Source: Bacillota bacterium (lineage in GTDB: Bacteria; Bacillota; UBA4882; UBA8346). Taken from it: a stretch of 64,000 nt of DNA. Location: contig JAEVYU010000039.1 in the NCBI GenBank assembly GCA_023392595.1, forward strand, positions 49,408 through 113,407. Direction: 5' to 3'. The notes under the pieces are model-generated. The model searched no databases and had not been told where the DNA came from. It saw only the letters and a list, made by a program, of their open reading frames with translations. The translations under genes were made by a program, and so were the position numbers. Shown here one piece after another: positions 1 through 8,719 of this stretch; the stretch's first letter is position 1, and each line of letters opens with the position of its first letter.

Positions 1-1053
1 CGGCAATTAGTGGATTTGCAAAATCAAGGCCGGGAAGTTGTATTAGTAACTTCAGGAGCGGTAGGTGTCGGATTAGGTCGTCTGGGGTTTACCGAAAGAC
101 CGGCTTCGATCATGGAGCGACAAGCAGTAGCAGCTGTTGGTCAAGGCCTTTTGATGCAGGTTTATGAGAAGTTTTTTTCGGAATACGGACAAATCGTCGC
201 CCAGATTTTACTGACCCGCAATGATATCAGTGACCGCAAAAGATATCTGAACGCCCGCAATACCATACTTACGCTATTAAAATACCGGGTTATTCCGATT
301 ATTAATGAGAATGATACGGTTGCCACCGAAGAATTAAAAATCGGAGAAAATGATACCCTTTCAGCGCTTGTGGCAGGTTTGATAGAAGCGGATTTGCTTA
401 TTCTTTTGTCGGATATCGACGGTTTATATACGGCTGATCCGAAGAAAAATTCCGATGCATCCTTAATTCCGATCGTGACGGAGATTGATGCCAAAATTTT
501 AAAGATGGCCGGAGGGGCAGGTTCTGAATTCGGCACCGGAGGCATGCTGACAAAATTGGAAGCTGCCAAAATGGCAACCGCAGCCGGGACAGCTATGATT
601 TTAATGAATGGACAAAACCCGTTGCAGATTCATAGTATTTTTCAGGGCAGCCCCATCGGAACATTATTTTTAAGTAGTCAACCTTTAGTAAACAGTCGAA
701 AACGTTGGATTGCTTACGGCCCTATTGTTAACGGAGAGTTGGTCATTGATCAAGGGGCAGAAAGAGCATTACTGAAACAAGGAACCAGTTTGCTTCCTTC
801 AGGGATTATTGATTTGGGGGGCGAATTTGAAGAAGGCGATCTCATCCGGATTTTAAATACAAACCAAATGGAGTTAGGACGAGGTCTAACCAATTATAGC
901 AGTGATCATTTACAAAAAATCAAAGGAAAAAAGTCGTCGGAAATCGAGATGATTCTTGGTTATAAAGCTGCCGACGAGGTTGTACATAGGGATAATTTGG
1001 TAATTACGGCTGCGATTGGAGGAGATCTTGATGGAAATTCAAGGTTATGTTGA
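1..1053 (+). CDS. proB: Glutamate 5-kinase, 5' truncated by window edge
   Basis: Phosphorylates L-glutamate to gamma-glutamyl phosphate, the first step of proline synthesis in the cytoplasm. The open frame runs from base 1, so the true start and the N-terminal lysine/glycine nucleotide-binding motif lie upstream of the window. Visible are TSGAVGVG, the VPIINEND-like stretch (IPIINENDTVATEE), the DIDGLYTADP loop, GTGGMLTKLEAA, and a C-terminal PUA domain from about residue 245 (SLLPSGIIDLGGEF). These match the amino-acid kinase plus PUA architecture of ProB. The 3' end overlaps proA by 23 bases, so the two are translationally linked. Confidence 0.96.
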   Translation, partial: RQLVDLQNQGREVVLVTSGAVGVGLGRLGFTERPASIMERQAVAAVGQGLLMQVYEKFFSEYGQIVAQILLTRNDISDRKRYLNARNTILTLLKYRVIPIINENDTVATEELKIGENDTLSALVAGLIEADLLILLSDIDGLYTADPKKNSDASLIPIVTEIDAKILKMAGGAGSEFGTGGMLTKLEAAKMATAAGTAMILMNGQNPLQIHSIFQGSPIGTLFLSSQPLVNSRKRWIAYGPIVNGELVIDQGAERALLKQGTSLLPSGIIDLGGEFEEGDLIRILNTNQMELGRGLTNYSSDHLQKIKGKKSSEIEMILGYKAADEVVHRDNLVITAAIGGDLDGNSRLC

Positions 1054-2284
1054 AAATATTGCACGCAAGGCCAAAAAATGTACTTCGGTCCTGGCAAGAA
1101 TATCCTCTCTCCAAAAAAATATTCTACTTGAAAAAATGGCAGAGCGGCTGACGTCTCAGAGTCAACAAATTATCGATGCCAATCGAATCGATGTAGAAAA
1201 CGCCATTGAAAATGGGCTTAATCAGACTTTGATCGATCGTTTAGCTTTGGATCCAAAACGGATTCATAACATGGCTGAAGGATTACATACCTTGATTCAA
1301 CTTGATGACCCCATTGGTACGGTTGATAAAATGTGGCGCCGCCCCAATGGATTGGAAATAGGCCAACAGCGTGTTCCCCTGGGAGTCATTGGGATCATTT
1401 ATGAAGCCAGGCCTAATGTGACGGTTGATGCTGCCGGTTTATGTTTAAAAACTGGGAATGCCGTCATTTTAAAAGGGGGCTCAGAGGCTCTAAATTCCAA
1501 TCGCATTTTGGTGTCCATTCTACGGGCGGCCTTGCAGGAGTGCGGATTACCGGAGGATGGGATTCAACTGATTGATTCAACGGATCGGGAGGCTGTCAGG
1601 ATTTTAATGCGTCTAAACCGGTTGGTTGATGTTTTAATCCCCAGAGGCGGGGCTGGACTTATTAAAACTGTTGTTGAAAATTCAAGTGTTCCTGTTATTG
1701 AAACTGGAGTCGGAAATTGTCATACTTATATTGATAGTGAAGCCGATTTGGAAATGGCCCGGAAGATTGCTTGCAATGCTAAAGTCCAGCGGCCCGGGGT
1801 CTGCAACGCCATGGAAACTTTGCTGATCCATGAAGAAGTGGCCGCTAAAATTCTTCCTTTGCTGGCCTTGGACTATCAAAAGGCCGGGGTTGAACTCCGC
1901 GGTTGTCCGATAACTTGTGGAATAATTTCTGCTAAACCGGCCATGGAAAGTGATTGGGAAACCGAATTCCTTGATTTGATTTTAGCGGTTAAAGTTGTTA
2001 AAAACCTTGATGAAGCGATCGAACATATCAATCGCTATGGTACCAAACATTCCGAAAGCATTATAACGGATAGTTATCCAAAAGCCCGCCGCTTTTTGGA
2101 AGAGATTGATGCCGCCGCTGTTTATGTAAATGCCTCCACCCGTTTTACGGATGGGTTTGAATTCGGATTTGGGGCGGAGATTGGTATCAGCACTCAAAAG
2201 TTGCACGCCCGTGGGCCCATGGGTTTAGAGGCTCTGACAACAATTAAATACATCATTTTTGGAGACGGACAGATTCGAGAATGA
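1031..2284 (+). CDS. proA: Gamma-glutamyl phosphate reductase
   Basis: NADPH-dependent reduction of gamma-glutamyl phosphate to glutamate-5-semialdehyde, the second step of proline synthesis. The 417-residue aldehyde-dehydrogenase-fold protein has the usual ProA length. LIPRGGAGLIK and ETGVGNCHTYID are family motifs, and the catalytic cysteine sits in QRPGVCNAMETLL. The ATG at 1031 was chosen because a GGAGGAG Shine-Dalgarno lies at 1018-1024; a TTG 15 bases upstream falls inside that site. It overlaps the end of proB, as in proBA operons of other Bacillota. Confidence 0.97.
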   Translation: MEIQGYVENIARKAKKCTSVLARISSLQKNILLEKMAERLTSQSQQIIDANRIDVENAIENGLNQTLIDRLALDPKRIHNMAEGLHTLIQLDDPIGTVDKMWRRPNGLEIGQQRVPLGVIGIIYEARPNVTVDAAGLCLKTGNAVILKGGSEALNSNRILVSILRAALQECGLPEDGIQLIDSTDREAVRILMRLNRLVDVLIPRGGAGLIKTVVENSSVPVIETGVGNCHTYIDSEADLEMARKIACNAKVQRPGVCNAMETLLIHEEVAAKILPLLALDYQKAGVELRGCPITCGIISAKPAMESDWETEFLDLILAVKVVKNLDEAIEHINRYGTKHSESIITDSYPKARRFLEEIDAAAVYVNASTRFTDGFEFGFGAEIGISTQKLHARGPMGLEALTTIKYIIFGDGQIRE

Positions 2285-2316
2285 TCTGTGCGTGATGGGA
2301 CGGGAGACATTGCAGA

Positions 2317-2922
2317 ATGGCGGGTTTGGGAATGTTGGGAGGAACTTTTGATCCAATTCATTTTGGGCATCTTTTTTTAGCGGAAAAGTCACGAGAAACC
2401 TTTGGCTTATCAAAAGTTCTATTTGTACCGGCATCTCATCCGCCTCATAAAATCGGCGAAGTAGCTCTTCCTGTGGTAGAACGCTTTAAAATGGTAGAAC
2501 TGGCTATTAAGAACCATCCCCAATTTCAAATATCCGCTGTCGAGTTAAACAGGATGGGTCCTTCCTATACCATTGATACGATTCGGGAAATTAAAAGTGA
2601 AAACCCCGGGGAGGATTTATTTTTAATTTTAGGATTTGATTCGCTGCTTAATTTAAATACCTGGAAGGAGTATCGGCAGATATTGGAGGAGACTCGACTT
2701 GTTGCCGCTATGAGACCCGGATCCCCACAATTTGTTACCCTTCAGGATTGGCCCGATTTCCTTAAACCTTATCGGGAACGGATTCACATTTTAAATGCCC
2801 CCCTTATTGACATTTCAGCAACTTGGCTTCGCAGTGAATTAAAAAAGGGGCACTCGATCCGTTATTTGGTTCCGGATCCAATTTATGAATACATAACCCG
2901 CAATCAGTTATATAAATTTTGA
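2317..2922 (+). CDS. nadD: Nicotinate-nucleotide adenylyltransferase
   Basis: Adenylates nicotinate mononucleotide to deamido-NAD in NAD synthesis. The N-terminus carries the nucleotidyltransferase signature GGTFDPIHFGH. ISATWLRSELKKG near the C-terminus corresponds to the ISxTxIR motif of the family. Length 201 residues is normal. It sits 32 bases after proA. In many clostridia nadD is followed directly by yqeK and rsfS; here three extra genes (RRM, yajQ, PilZ) are interposed. The start is supported by GGGAG a few bases upstream and by the family N-terminus. Confidence 0.95.
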   Translation: MAGLGMLGGTFDPIHFGHLFLAEKSRETFGLSKVLFVPASHPPHKIGEVALPVVERFKMVELAIKNHPQFQISAVELNRMGPSYTIDTIREIKSENPGEDLFLILGFDSLLNLNTWKEYRQILEETRLVAAMRPGSPQFVTLQDWPDFLKPYRERIHILNAPLIDISATWLRSELKKGHSIRYLVPDPIYEYITRNQLYKF

Positions 2923-3112
2923 AGCGGAGCAAGATTTGGTTGTTCTCAACTTGAATTAGAATCATCCCTGCAATTGAATTGGTATTATTGGTGTCCCCCC
3001 ATCTATTATTTTCAAACATTTCCTTTGCGCATCAGAATTCTCACCTTCTACATTAAAATCCGTATAGTCCATTTTTTTTGATGCAAAATAGAGTTAGTAG
3101 AGAGAGGTGAAA

Positions 3113-3373
3113 ATGGTGACGAAAACGCTTTATGTAGGGAATTTACCTTGGTCGGCCACAAAAGAGGATTTAGCAGCTCTATTCGCACCGCAAGCTGAGG
3201 TAAAGTCCAGTCGAATTATTACGGATCGGGAGAGTGGCCGTTCAAAAGGTTTTGGATTTATTGAAGTTGATAATGATGACATTGATAGCATTATCAATTC
3301 AATGAATGGCAAAGATATGGGTGGACGAGAAATCATCGTGAATGAAGCAAAACCCCGACAACAAAGAATGTGA
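3113..3373 (+). CDS. RNA-recognition-motif (RRM) RNA-binding protein
   Basis: A single-RRM protein of 86 residues. RNP2 is LYVGNLPW near the N-terminus and RNP1 is KGFGFIEV near residue 45. Bacterial RRM proteins of this size are known mostly from cyanobacteria and scattered Bacillota and are thought to bind single-stranded RNA; the target here is unknown. The purine-rich AGAGAGGTGA (3101-3110) is close to ATG 3113. A GTG at 3116 has better spacing and would give MTKTLYVG, so the start is uncertain by one codon. A clear rho-independent terminator follows, so it may be monocistronic. Confidence 0.9.
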   Translation: MVTKTLYVGNLPWSATKEDLAALFAPQAEVKSSRIITDRESGRSKGFGFIEVDNDDIDSIINSMNGKDMGGREIIVNEAKPRQQRM

Positions 3374-3376
3374 GAA

Positions 3377-3402
3377 AGGTGCTGTCCAAGCGCCTTTTTT
3401 TT
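3377..3402 (+). terminator. Rho-independent terminator after RRM gene
   Basis: GGTGCT pairs with AGCGCC (one G-T wobble) around a four-base loop, followed by eight T residues. It starts four bases after the RRM stop codon. Confidence 0.8.
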
Positions 3403-3540
3403 ACGTGAAATTTGAATAGAATTCATAGTCTTTTCAAGTATTGTTTTTTACGGGGAATTTTGGTCAATTTAGAGGGAAAAATAAGAAAATCACGAATAAG
3501 ATATCAGTTTAAGAGTTTGAAAGGAGAAAATTGGAAACTC

Positions 3541-4032
3541 ATGGCATCCGACTCAAGTTTTGATGTGGTCTCAAAAGTCAATCTGCAGGAGGTCGATAAT
3601 GCAGTCAATCAGACTATCAAAGAGATTGAACAGCGATACGATTTTAAAGGTTGTCAAACTGAGATAACTTTGGAAAATGCAGAAATCCGTATTTTGACCA
3701 GTGATGAATTCAAAATAAAAAGTGTTGTTGATATTTTACAAACAAAGTTAATTAAACGGGGGGTCTCCATTAAAAATCTTGATTACGGAAAAATCGAGGA
3801 TGCCTCAGGAAATGCTAAACGTCAGCTTGTTAAGGTAAAACAGGGTATTGAAATGGAACAAGCTAAACAGATTGTTAAAGATATTAAGTCTTCAAATTTA
3901 AAAATTCAAGCGCAGATTATGAGTGATCAAGTGAGAGTTTCCGGCAAAAATAAAGATGATTTACAAGCAGCCATCCAACTTTTAAAAAGTAAAGATTATC
4001 ATGTGGAATTACAATTTGTAAATTACCGTTAA
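3541..4032 (+). CDS. yajQ: YajQ family nucleotide-binding protein
   Basis: UPF0234/YajQ family, 163 residues, two ferredoxin-like halves. Typical family text is visible: SFDVVSKVNLQEVDNAV, QRYDFKG, and near the end KNKDDLQAAIQLLK. Members bind RNA or, in Xanthomonas, cyclic di-GMP, and act as cytoplasmic effectors. The ATG at 3541 matches the family N-terminus; AAGGAG at 3521-3526 is somewhat far (14 bases). A longer in-frame start at 3412 exists but its extra residues do not resemble the family. A PilZ gene follows, the other common c-di-GMP receptor type. Confidence 0.92.
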   Translation: MASDSSFDVVSKVNLQEVDNAVNQTIKEIEQRYDFKGCQTEITLENAEIRILTSDEFKIKSVVDILQTKLIKRGVSIKNLDYGKIEDASGNAKRQLVKVKQGIEMEQAKQIVKDIKSSNLKIQAQIMSDQVRVSGKNKDDLQAAIQLLKSKDYHVELQFVNYR

Positions 4033-4062
4033 AAATTAAAACGGGAAATTGAGGGATCGGAA

Positions 4063-4431
4063 ATGGAAAAAAGAGAGTTAGTTCGGGTGCCCTTTCAAAT
4101 TGACGCCACGATTTCGGCTGAAAACCAAACTGTACAGGGGAAAATAGAGAACATCAGTCTGAAGGGTATGTTTATACTTACAGACGGTCAATTTAAACTT
4201 AATGATATGGTTCGAATAACAATTCACCTGGCTGGTGAGTCATCCGATTTGGAAATTGATGTCACCGGGATCGTTGTCAGAAAAAATGAAAAAGGGATCG
4301 GGGTTCGATTTGAAAAAGTCGATCTGGATTCTTTTATCCATTTAAGAAATATAGTAGCCTATAACAGTGGTGATGAAGATCAAGTAATGGATGAGTTCTG
4401 TGATTTTGTCAACCATAAAAGTCAAAAATAA
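4063..4431 (+). CDS. PilZ domain protein
   Basis: A 122-residue protein made almost entirely of one PilZ domain. The N-terminal KRELVRVPF segment supplies the arginine-type motif and NISLKG matches the (D/N)xSxxG signature, the two elements that grip cyclic di-GMP. The tail (about residues 100-122) is acidic and unassigned. It starts 30 bases after yajQ, so it is probably co-transcribed. No output domain is visible; it is likely an adaptor that changes a partner on c-di-GMP binding. The partner cannot be told from sequence. Confidence 0.87.
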   Translation: MEKRELVRVPFQIDATISAENQTVQGKIENISLKGMFILTDGQFKLNDMVRITIHLAGESSDLEIDVTGIVVRKNEKGIGVRFEKVDLDSFIHLRNIVAYNSGDEDQVMDEFCDFVNHKSQK

Positions 4432-4494
4432 TTTATTGATAGAGCTTTATTATTTTAGTTTTATTTTTTCATCTCTATTGTGGAGCATCATTTT

Positions 4495-5073
4495 ATGAAT
4501 CGTGATCAGATTATTAAGGTTCTACGTCAACATGTATCCGAAAAAAGATTGGCTCATTGTATACGGGTTGAAGAAACGGCATTGAAGTTGGCGGACCGTT
4601 TTGGAGTGGGAAAGGACTTGGTGAGCCCAGCCGCGCTCTTGCATGACCTTTGCAGGGAATATACTGAAGATTTGCTCTTGAAACTGGCTATTAATTTTGG
4701 TATAGTTATAGACGATATTGAGAAAAGAGAACCTATTCTATTACATGGTTCGGTGGCGGCAGCGGTAGCCCGGACTGAATTAGGGATTCATGATCCGCTG
4801 ATTTTGGAGGCTATTACCTTACATATTACGGGCGGACCCAAGGTTACCAATTTAACTAAACTCATTTATATTTCCGACTTTATAGAGCCTGGCCGCACGT
4901 TTCAAGAAGCGGTAATTTTGCGCGAAGCTTCCTCTCAAATCGCCCCGGAACTTCTTTTGCTAAAAGTTTATAATCGGACCTTAGAATTTTTAGTGAATCA
5001 GAATTATTTAATTCACCCCTTGGGGATTGCCGGTAGAAACGAACTTCTCATGAAAGGAATTATTGAAGAGTGA
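4495..5073 (+). CDS. yqeK: HD-domain hydrolase YqeK (Ap4A hydrolase type)
   Basis: HD-fold metal-dependent hydrolase, 192 residues. The histidine of HCIRVEETA, the HD pair in ALLHDLCREY, HGSVAA and the aspartate of IYISDFIEPGR are the expected metal-binding positions of YqeK, a symmetrical diadenosine tetraphosphatase. ATG 4495 is preferred over GTG 4480 because TGGAG lies at 4481-4485 with nine-base spacing. Its stop codon overlaps the GTG of rsfS (GTGA), a classic yqeK-rsfS pair. Confidence 0.93.
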   Translation: MNRDQIIKVLRQHVSEKRLAHCIRVEETALKLADRFGVGKDLVSPAALLHDLCREYTEDLLLKLAINFGIVIDDIEKREPILLHGSVAAAVARTELGIHDPLILEAITLHITGGPKVTNLTKLIYISDFIEPGRTFQEAVILREASSQIAPELLLLKVYNRTLEFLVNQNYLIHPLGIAGRNELLMKGIIEE

Positions 5074-5402
5074 AAGAAACCTTAACCCTCATTTTAGAGG
5101 CTGTTAACCAAAAGAAAGCACTGAATCCGGTGATTCTTGATTTAAGGGGTATTTCCGATATAACGGATTATTTTGTAATTTGTTCCGGTAAAACGGCAAT
5201 TCAGGTTCGTTCCATTGTTGACAACATTATCGATGAATTAATTGAATTTGGTGCGCAAATCCCTTCAAAAGAAGGATATCACGAAGGTCATTGGGTTTTG
5301 CTGGATTTGGGCAATATAGTCGTTCATGTTATGCAAGAAACGGAACGGGATTTTTATGCATTGGAAAACTTATGGCACGATGCTGAGGTTCTCAATTTAT
5401 GA
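5070..5402 (+). CDS. rsfS: Ribosomal silencing factor RsfS
   Basis: RsfS/Iojap family, 110 residues. It binds protein uL14 of the 50S subunit and blocks subunit joining during starvation. Family motifs DLRGISDITDYFVICSG, GYHEGHWVLLDLGNIVVHV and the C-terminal ERDFYALENLW are all present. It uses a GTG start overlapping the yqeK stop. leuS follows after 84 bases containing a hairpin. Confidence 0.96.
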   Translation: MKETLTLILEAVNQKKALNPVILDLRGISDITDYFVICSGKTAIQVRSIVDNIIDELIEFGAQIPSKEGYHEGHWVLLDLGNIVVHVMQETERDFYALENLWHDAEVLNL

Positions 5403-5441
5403 TTACGATATAATTTAAATGTGGATGTTTTCGGTAACATC

Positions 5442-5474
5442 GCCCCTGGCATTTGCCGGGCTATTTTATTTTTA
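5442..5474 (+). terminator. Hairpin plus T-rich tract in the leuS leader
   Basis: GCCC-ct-GGCA pairs with TGCC-GGGC (two-base bulge) and is followed by a T/A-rich tract, 12 bases before leuS. A TATAAT at 5409-5414 could be a -10 box for leuS. The space is too short for a T-box. It may be a weak terminator of the upstream operon or an attenuator. Confidence 0.45.
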
Positions 5475-5486
5475 GGGGGCTTATTC

Positions 5487-7937
5487 ATGAGTAAAGTTGA
5501 AAAATACCATCACTCGGAGATCGAACCGAATTGGCAAAAGAAGTGGGAAGCTGATGGTTTGTACCATTCTGAAATTAACAAGGGAAAGCCTAAATATTAT
5601 GCATTAACCATGTTGCCTTATCCGAGTGGAGATCTGCACATCGGTCACTGGTATGCCTTCACTCCTTCCGATGCTCACGCCCGGTTTAAAAGGATGAACG
5701 GTTATAATGTACTGTTTCCAATGGGGTTTGATGCATTTGGATTGCCGGCTGAAAATGCGGCAATTAAAAGGAAGACTCATCCTCATACTTGGACCATGGG
5801 GAATATTGAAAAAATGCGCCAACAAATGAAAAGTATGGGAGCCATTTTTGATTGGCGGCGTGAAATCGTTTCCTGTTTACCGGATTATTACCGTTGGACG
5901 CAATGGTTTTTCCTGAAATTTTTTGAAAAGGGGATTGCCTATAAACGTTTTGCTCCGGTGGATTTTTGTCCTGCATGTAATACGACACTTGCCAGGGAAC
6001 AAGTTTGGGGTGAGGATCGTCATTGCGAACGTTGTCAAACCCCGGTAATTAAAAAAGAGTTAAGCCAATGGTTTTTTAAGATCACCGATTATGCTGATGA
6101 ATTATTGGATTTTTCTCAAATTGATTGGCCTGAAAGGGTCATCTCAATGCAGCAAAATTGGATAGGCCGTAGTGAAGGCGCGGAAGTGAATTTCCATACC
6201 GAGTCCGGACAGGAGATTAAAATTTTTACAACCAGACCGGATACATTATGGGGGGTAACATTTATGGTTCTTGCTCCGGAACATCCTCTGGTGCAGCAAA
6301 TAACCGCTCCCCAGTGTCAAGCGGAAGTTGAAGAGTATGTTGCCCAAGCCGCCCGACAATCCGAAATCGAACGTCTGGCAACTACCAAAGAGAAAACTGG
6401 TGTTTTCACTGGAGCATATGCTATCAATCCAGTCAACGGGGAAAAGGTTCCCATATGGATTGCCGACTATGTCATGATGGGTTATGGCACGGGGGCGATT
6501 ATGGCGGTACCCGCTCATGATGAGCGGGATTTCGATTTTGCCCGAAAATTTAGCCTACCCGTTAAAATAGTGATTGCACCCAATGGGTGGACTGGGCAGG
6601 AAGCTTTGAATGAAGCTTATACAGGAGTTGAGGAAGGAAAACTCGTAAATTCCGGCCAGTTTGACGGCACACCGGCTGTGAAAGCCAAGGCTGTTGTTAC
6701 ATCTTGGTTATCTGAGCAGGGCATTGGCAAGAAGACAGTTAATTACCGCTTGCGTGACTGGTTAATTAGCCGTCAACGTTATTGGGGTGCCCCGATTCCG
6801 ATCATTTATTGTGAAAAATGTGGTACCGTTCCGGTTCCTGAAAAGGATTTACCTGTATTGTTACCGGAAGATGCCGAATTTTTGCCAACCGGGGAATCAC
6901 CACTGAAATATCATGACGGATTCCGTAAAACTACTTGTCCAAAATGCGGCGGCCCCGCCGAACGGGAAACCGATACCATGGATACCTTTATGTGTTCATC
7001 CTGGTATCCTTATGGGTATTTAAGTCCCTATTACCAAGGAAATGTTCCGTTTAACCCGGAGGAAGGGAAATATTGGCTGCCTATTGATCTTTATACCGGG
7101 GGAATTGAACATGCCTGCATGCACCTTATTTATATCCGGTTTTTCACAAAAGCTATGCGCGATTTAGGTTTGGTTGATTTCGACGAACCAGTGGTCAAGT
7201 TGAGAAATCAAGGAATTATTCTTGGAGAAGACAGCGAAAAAATGAGCAAATCGAGGGGGAATGTTGTAGCTCCTGATGATTTGGTCCAAAAATATGGTGC
7301 GGATGCTGTTCGGGCATATTTAATGTTCGGCTGGCGTTGGGAACAGGGAGGGCCTTGGGATAGTAAAGGAGTCGAAGGTATCTACCGCTTTTTGAACCGG
7401 ATTTGGGACTTGACTTTGGAAGAAGCTCCGGCGGGAAATTCATCCGAAGCTGAAAAAGTTTTACGACGGAAAACTCATCAGACTATCGCCAAGGCAACTA
7501 AAGAAATCGAAAATTTTTCTTTCAACACCTACCTTGCTTCTTTAATGGAACTTTCAAACGTGATGGCCAAACATAAAGCTGAAGTTTATGAAACTGTTGC
7601 CTGGAAGGAATCTGTAAAAACCTTACTTCTTTTAATGGCGCCGGCTTGTCCTCACATTACAGAGGAGATTTGGGCACGGCTTGGGCTTCCTTATTCCATT
7701 CATAATCAAAGTTGGCCTAAATTTGCTCCCGATTTGGCTGCTGAAGAGACAGTAGAGATTGTTCTCCAAATTAATGGAAAAATTCGTGAAAAATTAGTGG
7801 TTCCTATTCATAGTTCTGCGGAAGAACTTCAGGGTATGGCCATGCAAAATGATGTGATTCAAAAAGCAATTGTTGGTAAAACAGTGAAAAAAGTGATTGC
7901 TGTACCCGATCGTTTGGTGAATGTAGTTATCGTATAA
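5487..7937 (+). CDS. leuS: Leucyl-tRNA synthetase
   Basis: Class I aminoacyl-tRNA synthetase of 816 residues, the usual bacterial length. The HIGH motif is in DLHIGHWYAF (about residue 50). The CP1 editing domain includes TTRPDTLWG and VPAHDERDFDFA. KMSKSRGNV lies near residue 580, and zinc-type CxxC pairs occur (CPACN, CERCQ, CEKCG, CPKCG). The start MSKVEKYHHSEIE fits the family; an upstream in-frame GTG at 5421 would add 22 unrelated residues and run through the leader hairpin. Confidence 0.98.
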   Translation: MSKVEKYHHSEIEPNWQKKWEADGLYHSEINKGKPKYYALTMLPYPSGDLHIGHWYAFTPSDAHARFKRMNGYNVLFPMGFDAFGLPAENAAIKRKTHPHTWTMGNIEKMRQQMKSMGAIFDWRREIVSCLPDYYRWTQWFFLKFFEKGIAYKRFAPVDFCPACNTTLAREQVWGEDRHCERCQTPVIKKELSQWFFKITDYADELLDFSQIDWPERVISMQQNWIGRSEGAEVNFHTESGQEIKIFTTRPDTLWGVTFMVLAPEHPLVQQITAPQCQAEVEEYVAQAARQSEIERLATTKEKTGVFTGAYAINPVNGEKVPIWIADYVMMGYGTGAIMAVPAHDERDFDFARKFSLPVKIVIAPNGWTGQEALNEAYTGVEEGKLVNSGQFDGTPAVKAKAVVTSWLSEQGIGKKTVNYRLRDWLISRQRYWGAPIPIIYCEKCGTVPVPEKDLPVLLPEDAEFLPTGESPLKYHDGFRKTTCPKCGGPAERETDTMDTFMCSSWYPYGYLSPYYQGNVPFNPEEGKYWLPIDLYTGGIEHACMHLIYIRFFTKAMRDLGLVDFDEPVVKLRNQGIILGEDSEKMSKSRGNVVAPDDLVQKYGADAVRAYLMFGWRWEQGGPWDSKGVEGIYRFLNRIWDLTLEEAPAGNSSEAEKVLRRKTHQTIAKATKEIENFSFNTYLASLMELSNVMAKHKAEVYETVAWKESVKTLLLLMAPACPHITEEIWARLGLPYSIHNQSWPKFAPDLAAEETVEIVLQINGKIREKLVVPIHSSAEELQGMAMQNDVIQKAIVGKTVKKVIAVPDRLVNVVIV

Positions 7938-7960
7938 TAGGTTTAAGGGTATTTTCACAA

Positions 7961-8521
7961 ATGAGGCCGGTAAAGGACATGGATGTTTTTAAAATACCTA
8001 TTGTGTTAAGACCAGAACTGAGAAAGACGATCCAGGCTCGGTTTGTCGGTAATGAATGCCTGATTCAGTTTCCAGGGATATGGATCAAAAGAAAAAAATA
8101 TTTAGTGATGATGATTGATCGGGTCTATTGGCGGCTGATGGCTCGCATTTCAATCGATATGCTGAGGAAACGAACCGCGGAATTAAACCAGCAATACTTT
8201 GGCTTCAATTATCAAGGTGTCCACTATCATCGTCAATTTGGAAGATGGGGTTCCTGTTCGACTTTAAGGAATATTAATATATCTCACCGATTGATTGGAG
8301 CCCCTGAAGAGTTAAGCGATTATGTGATTATTCACGAACTCGCTCATCTTAAATTCATGAATCATGGTAAGGATTTTTGGAAATTAGTCACCGGTACGGG
8401 TGTAGATCCAAAAAAAAATCGTAGCGAAATTTCTTCTTATGGCCAAAGCTGGCAAAATAGATATTATCAGTGGTACCGGCAAATTTTGAATTTAATTGAT
8501 TCGACAGATTTTAAAAAATAA
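7961..8521 (+). CDS. YgjP-type M48/DUF45 metallopeptidase
   Basis: A 186-residue zinc peptidase-like protein. The HELAHLKFMNHGKDFW segment has the HExxH zinc site followed by a third histidine, and RQFGRWGSCSTLRNINIS is the conserved YgjP/DUF45 motif. Substrates are not established for most members. ATG 7961 is used; an internal ATG at 7979 also exists. It follows leuS by 23 bases and is followed by a strong terminator, so it likely ends this transcription unit. Confidence 0.88.
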   Translation: MRPVKDMDVFKIPIVLRPELRKTIQARFVGNECLIQFPGIWIKRKKYLVMMIDRVYWRLMARISIDMLRKRTAELNQQYFGFNYQGVHYHRQFGRWGSCSTLRNINISHRLIGAPEELSDYVIIHELAHLKFMNHGKDFWKLVTGTGVDPKKNRSEISSYGQSWQNRYYQWYRQILNLIDSTDFKK

Positions 8522-8579
8522 ATCGAATTCAAAAGGTAGCAAATTTGTTAATACCCAAAGAACGATGGCAAAATAGTCA

Positions 8580-8606
8580 GCCCGGGGAAACCCCGGGCTT
8601 TTTTGT
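8580..8606 (+). terminator. Strong rho-independent terminator
   Basis: GCCCGGGG-aaa-CCCCGGGC perfect eight-base-pair stem followed by six T. It separates the leuS operon from spoIVB. Confidence 0.95.
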
Positions 8607-8719
8607 TTGAATAAAGCCCCAGGTAAAAGGGGATTTTATCCTTAGAGTTCGCGGATGTTCTCATATGGACTTCAGGTACTGCATCCGAGTTCAAAAATCT
8701 ACTCTGGGGATGTGTCCTA

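Noticed and set aside
1682..2434. Minus-strand ORFs opposite proA and nadD
   Set aside because: They are shadows of strong coding frames with no start signals.
3412..3540. N-terminal extension of YajQ
   Set aside because: The extra residues do not resemble the family, and the conserved start is MASDSSFDVV.
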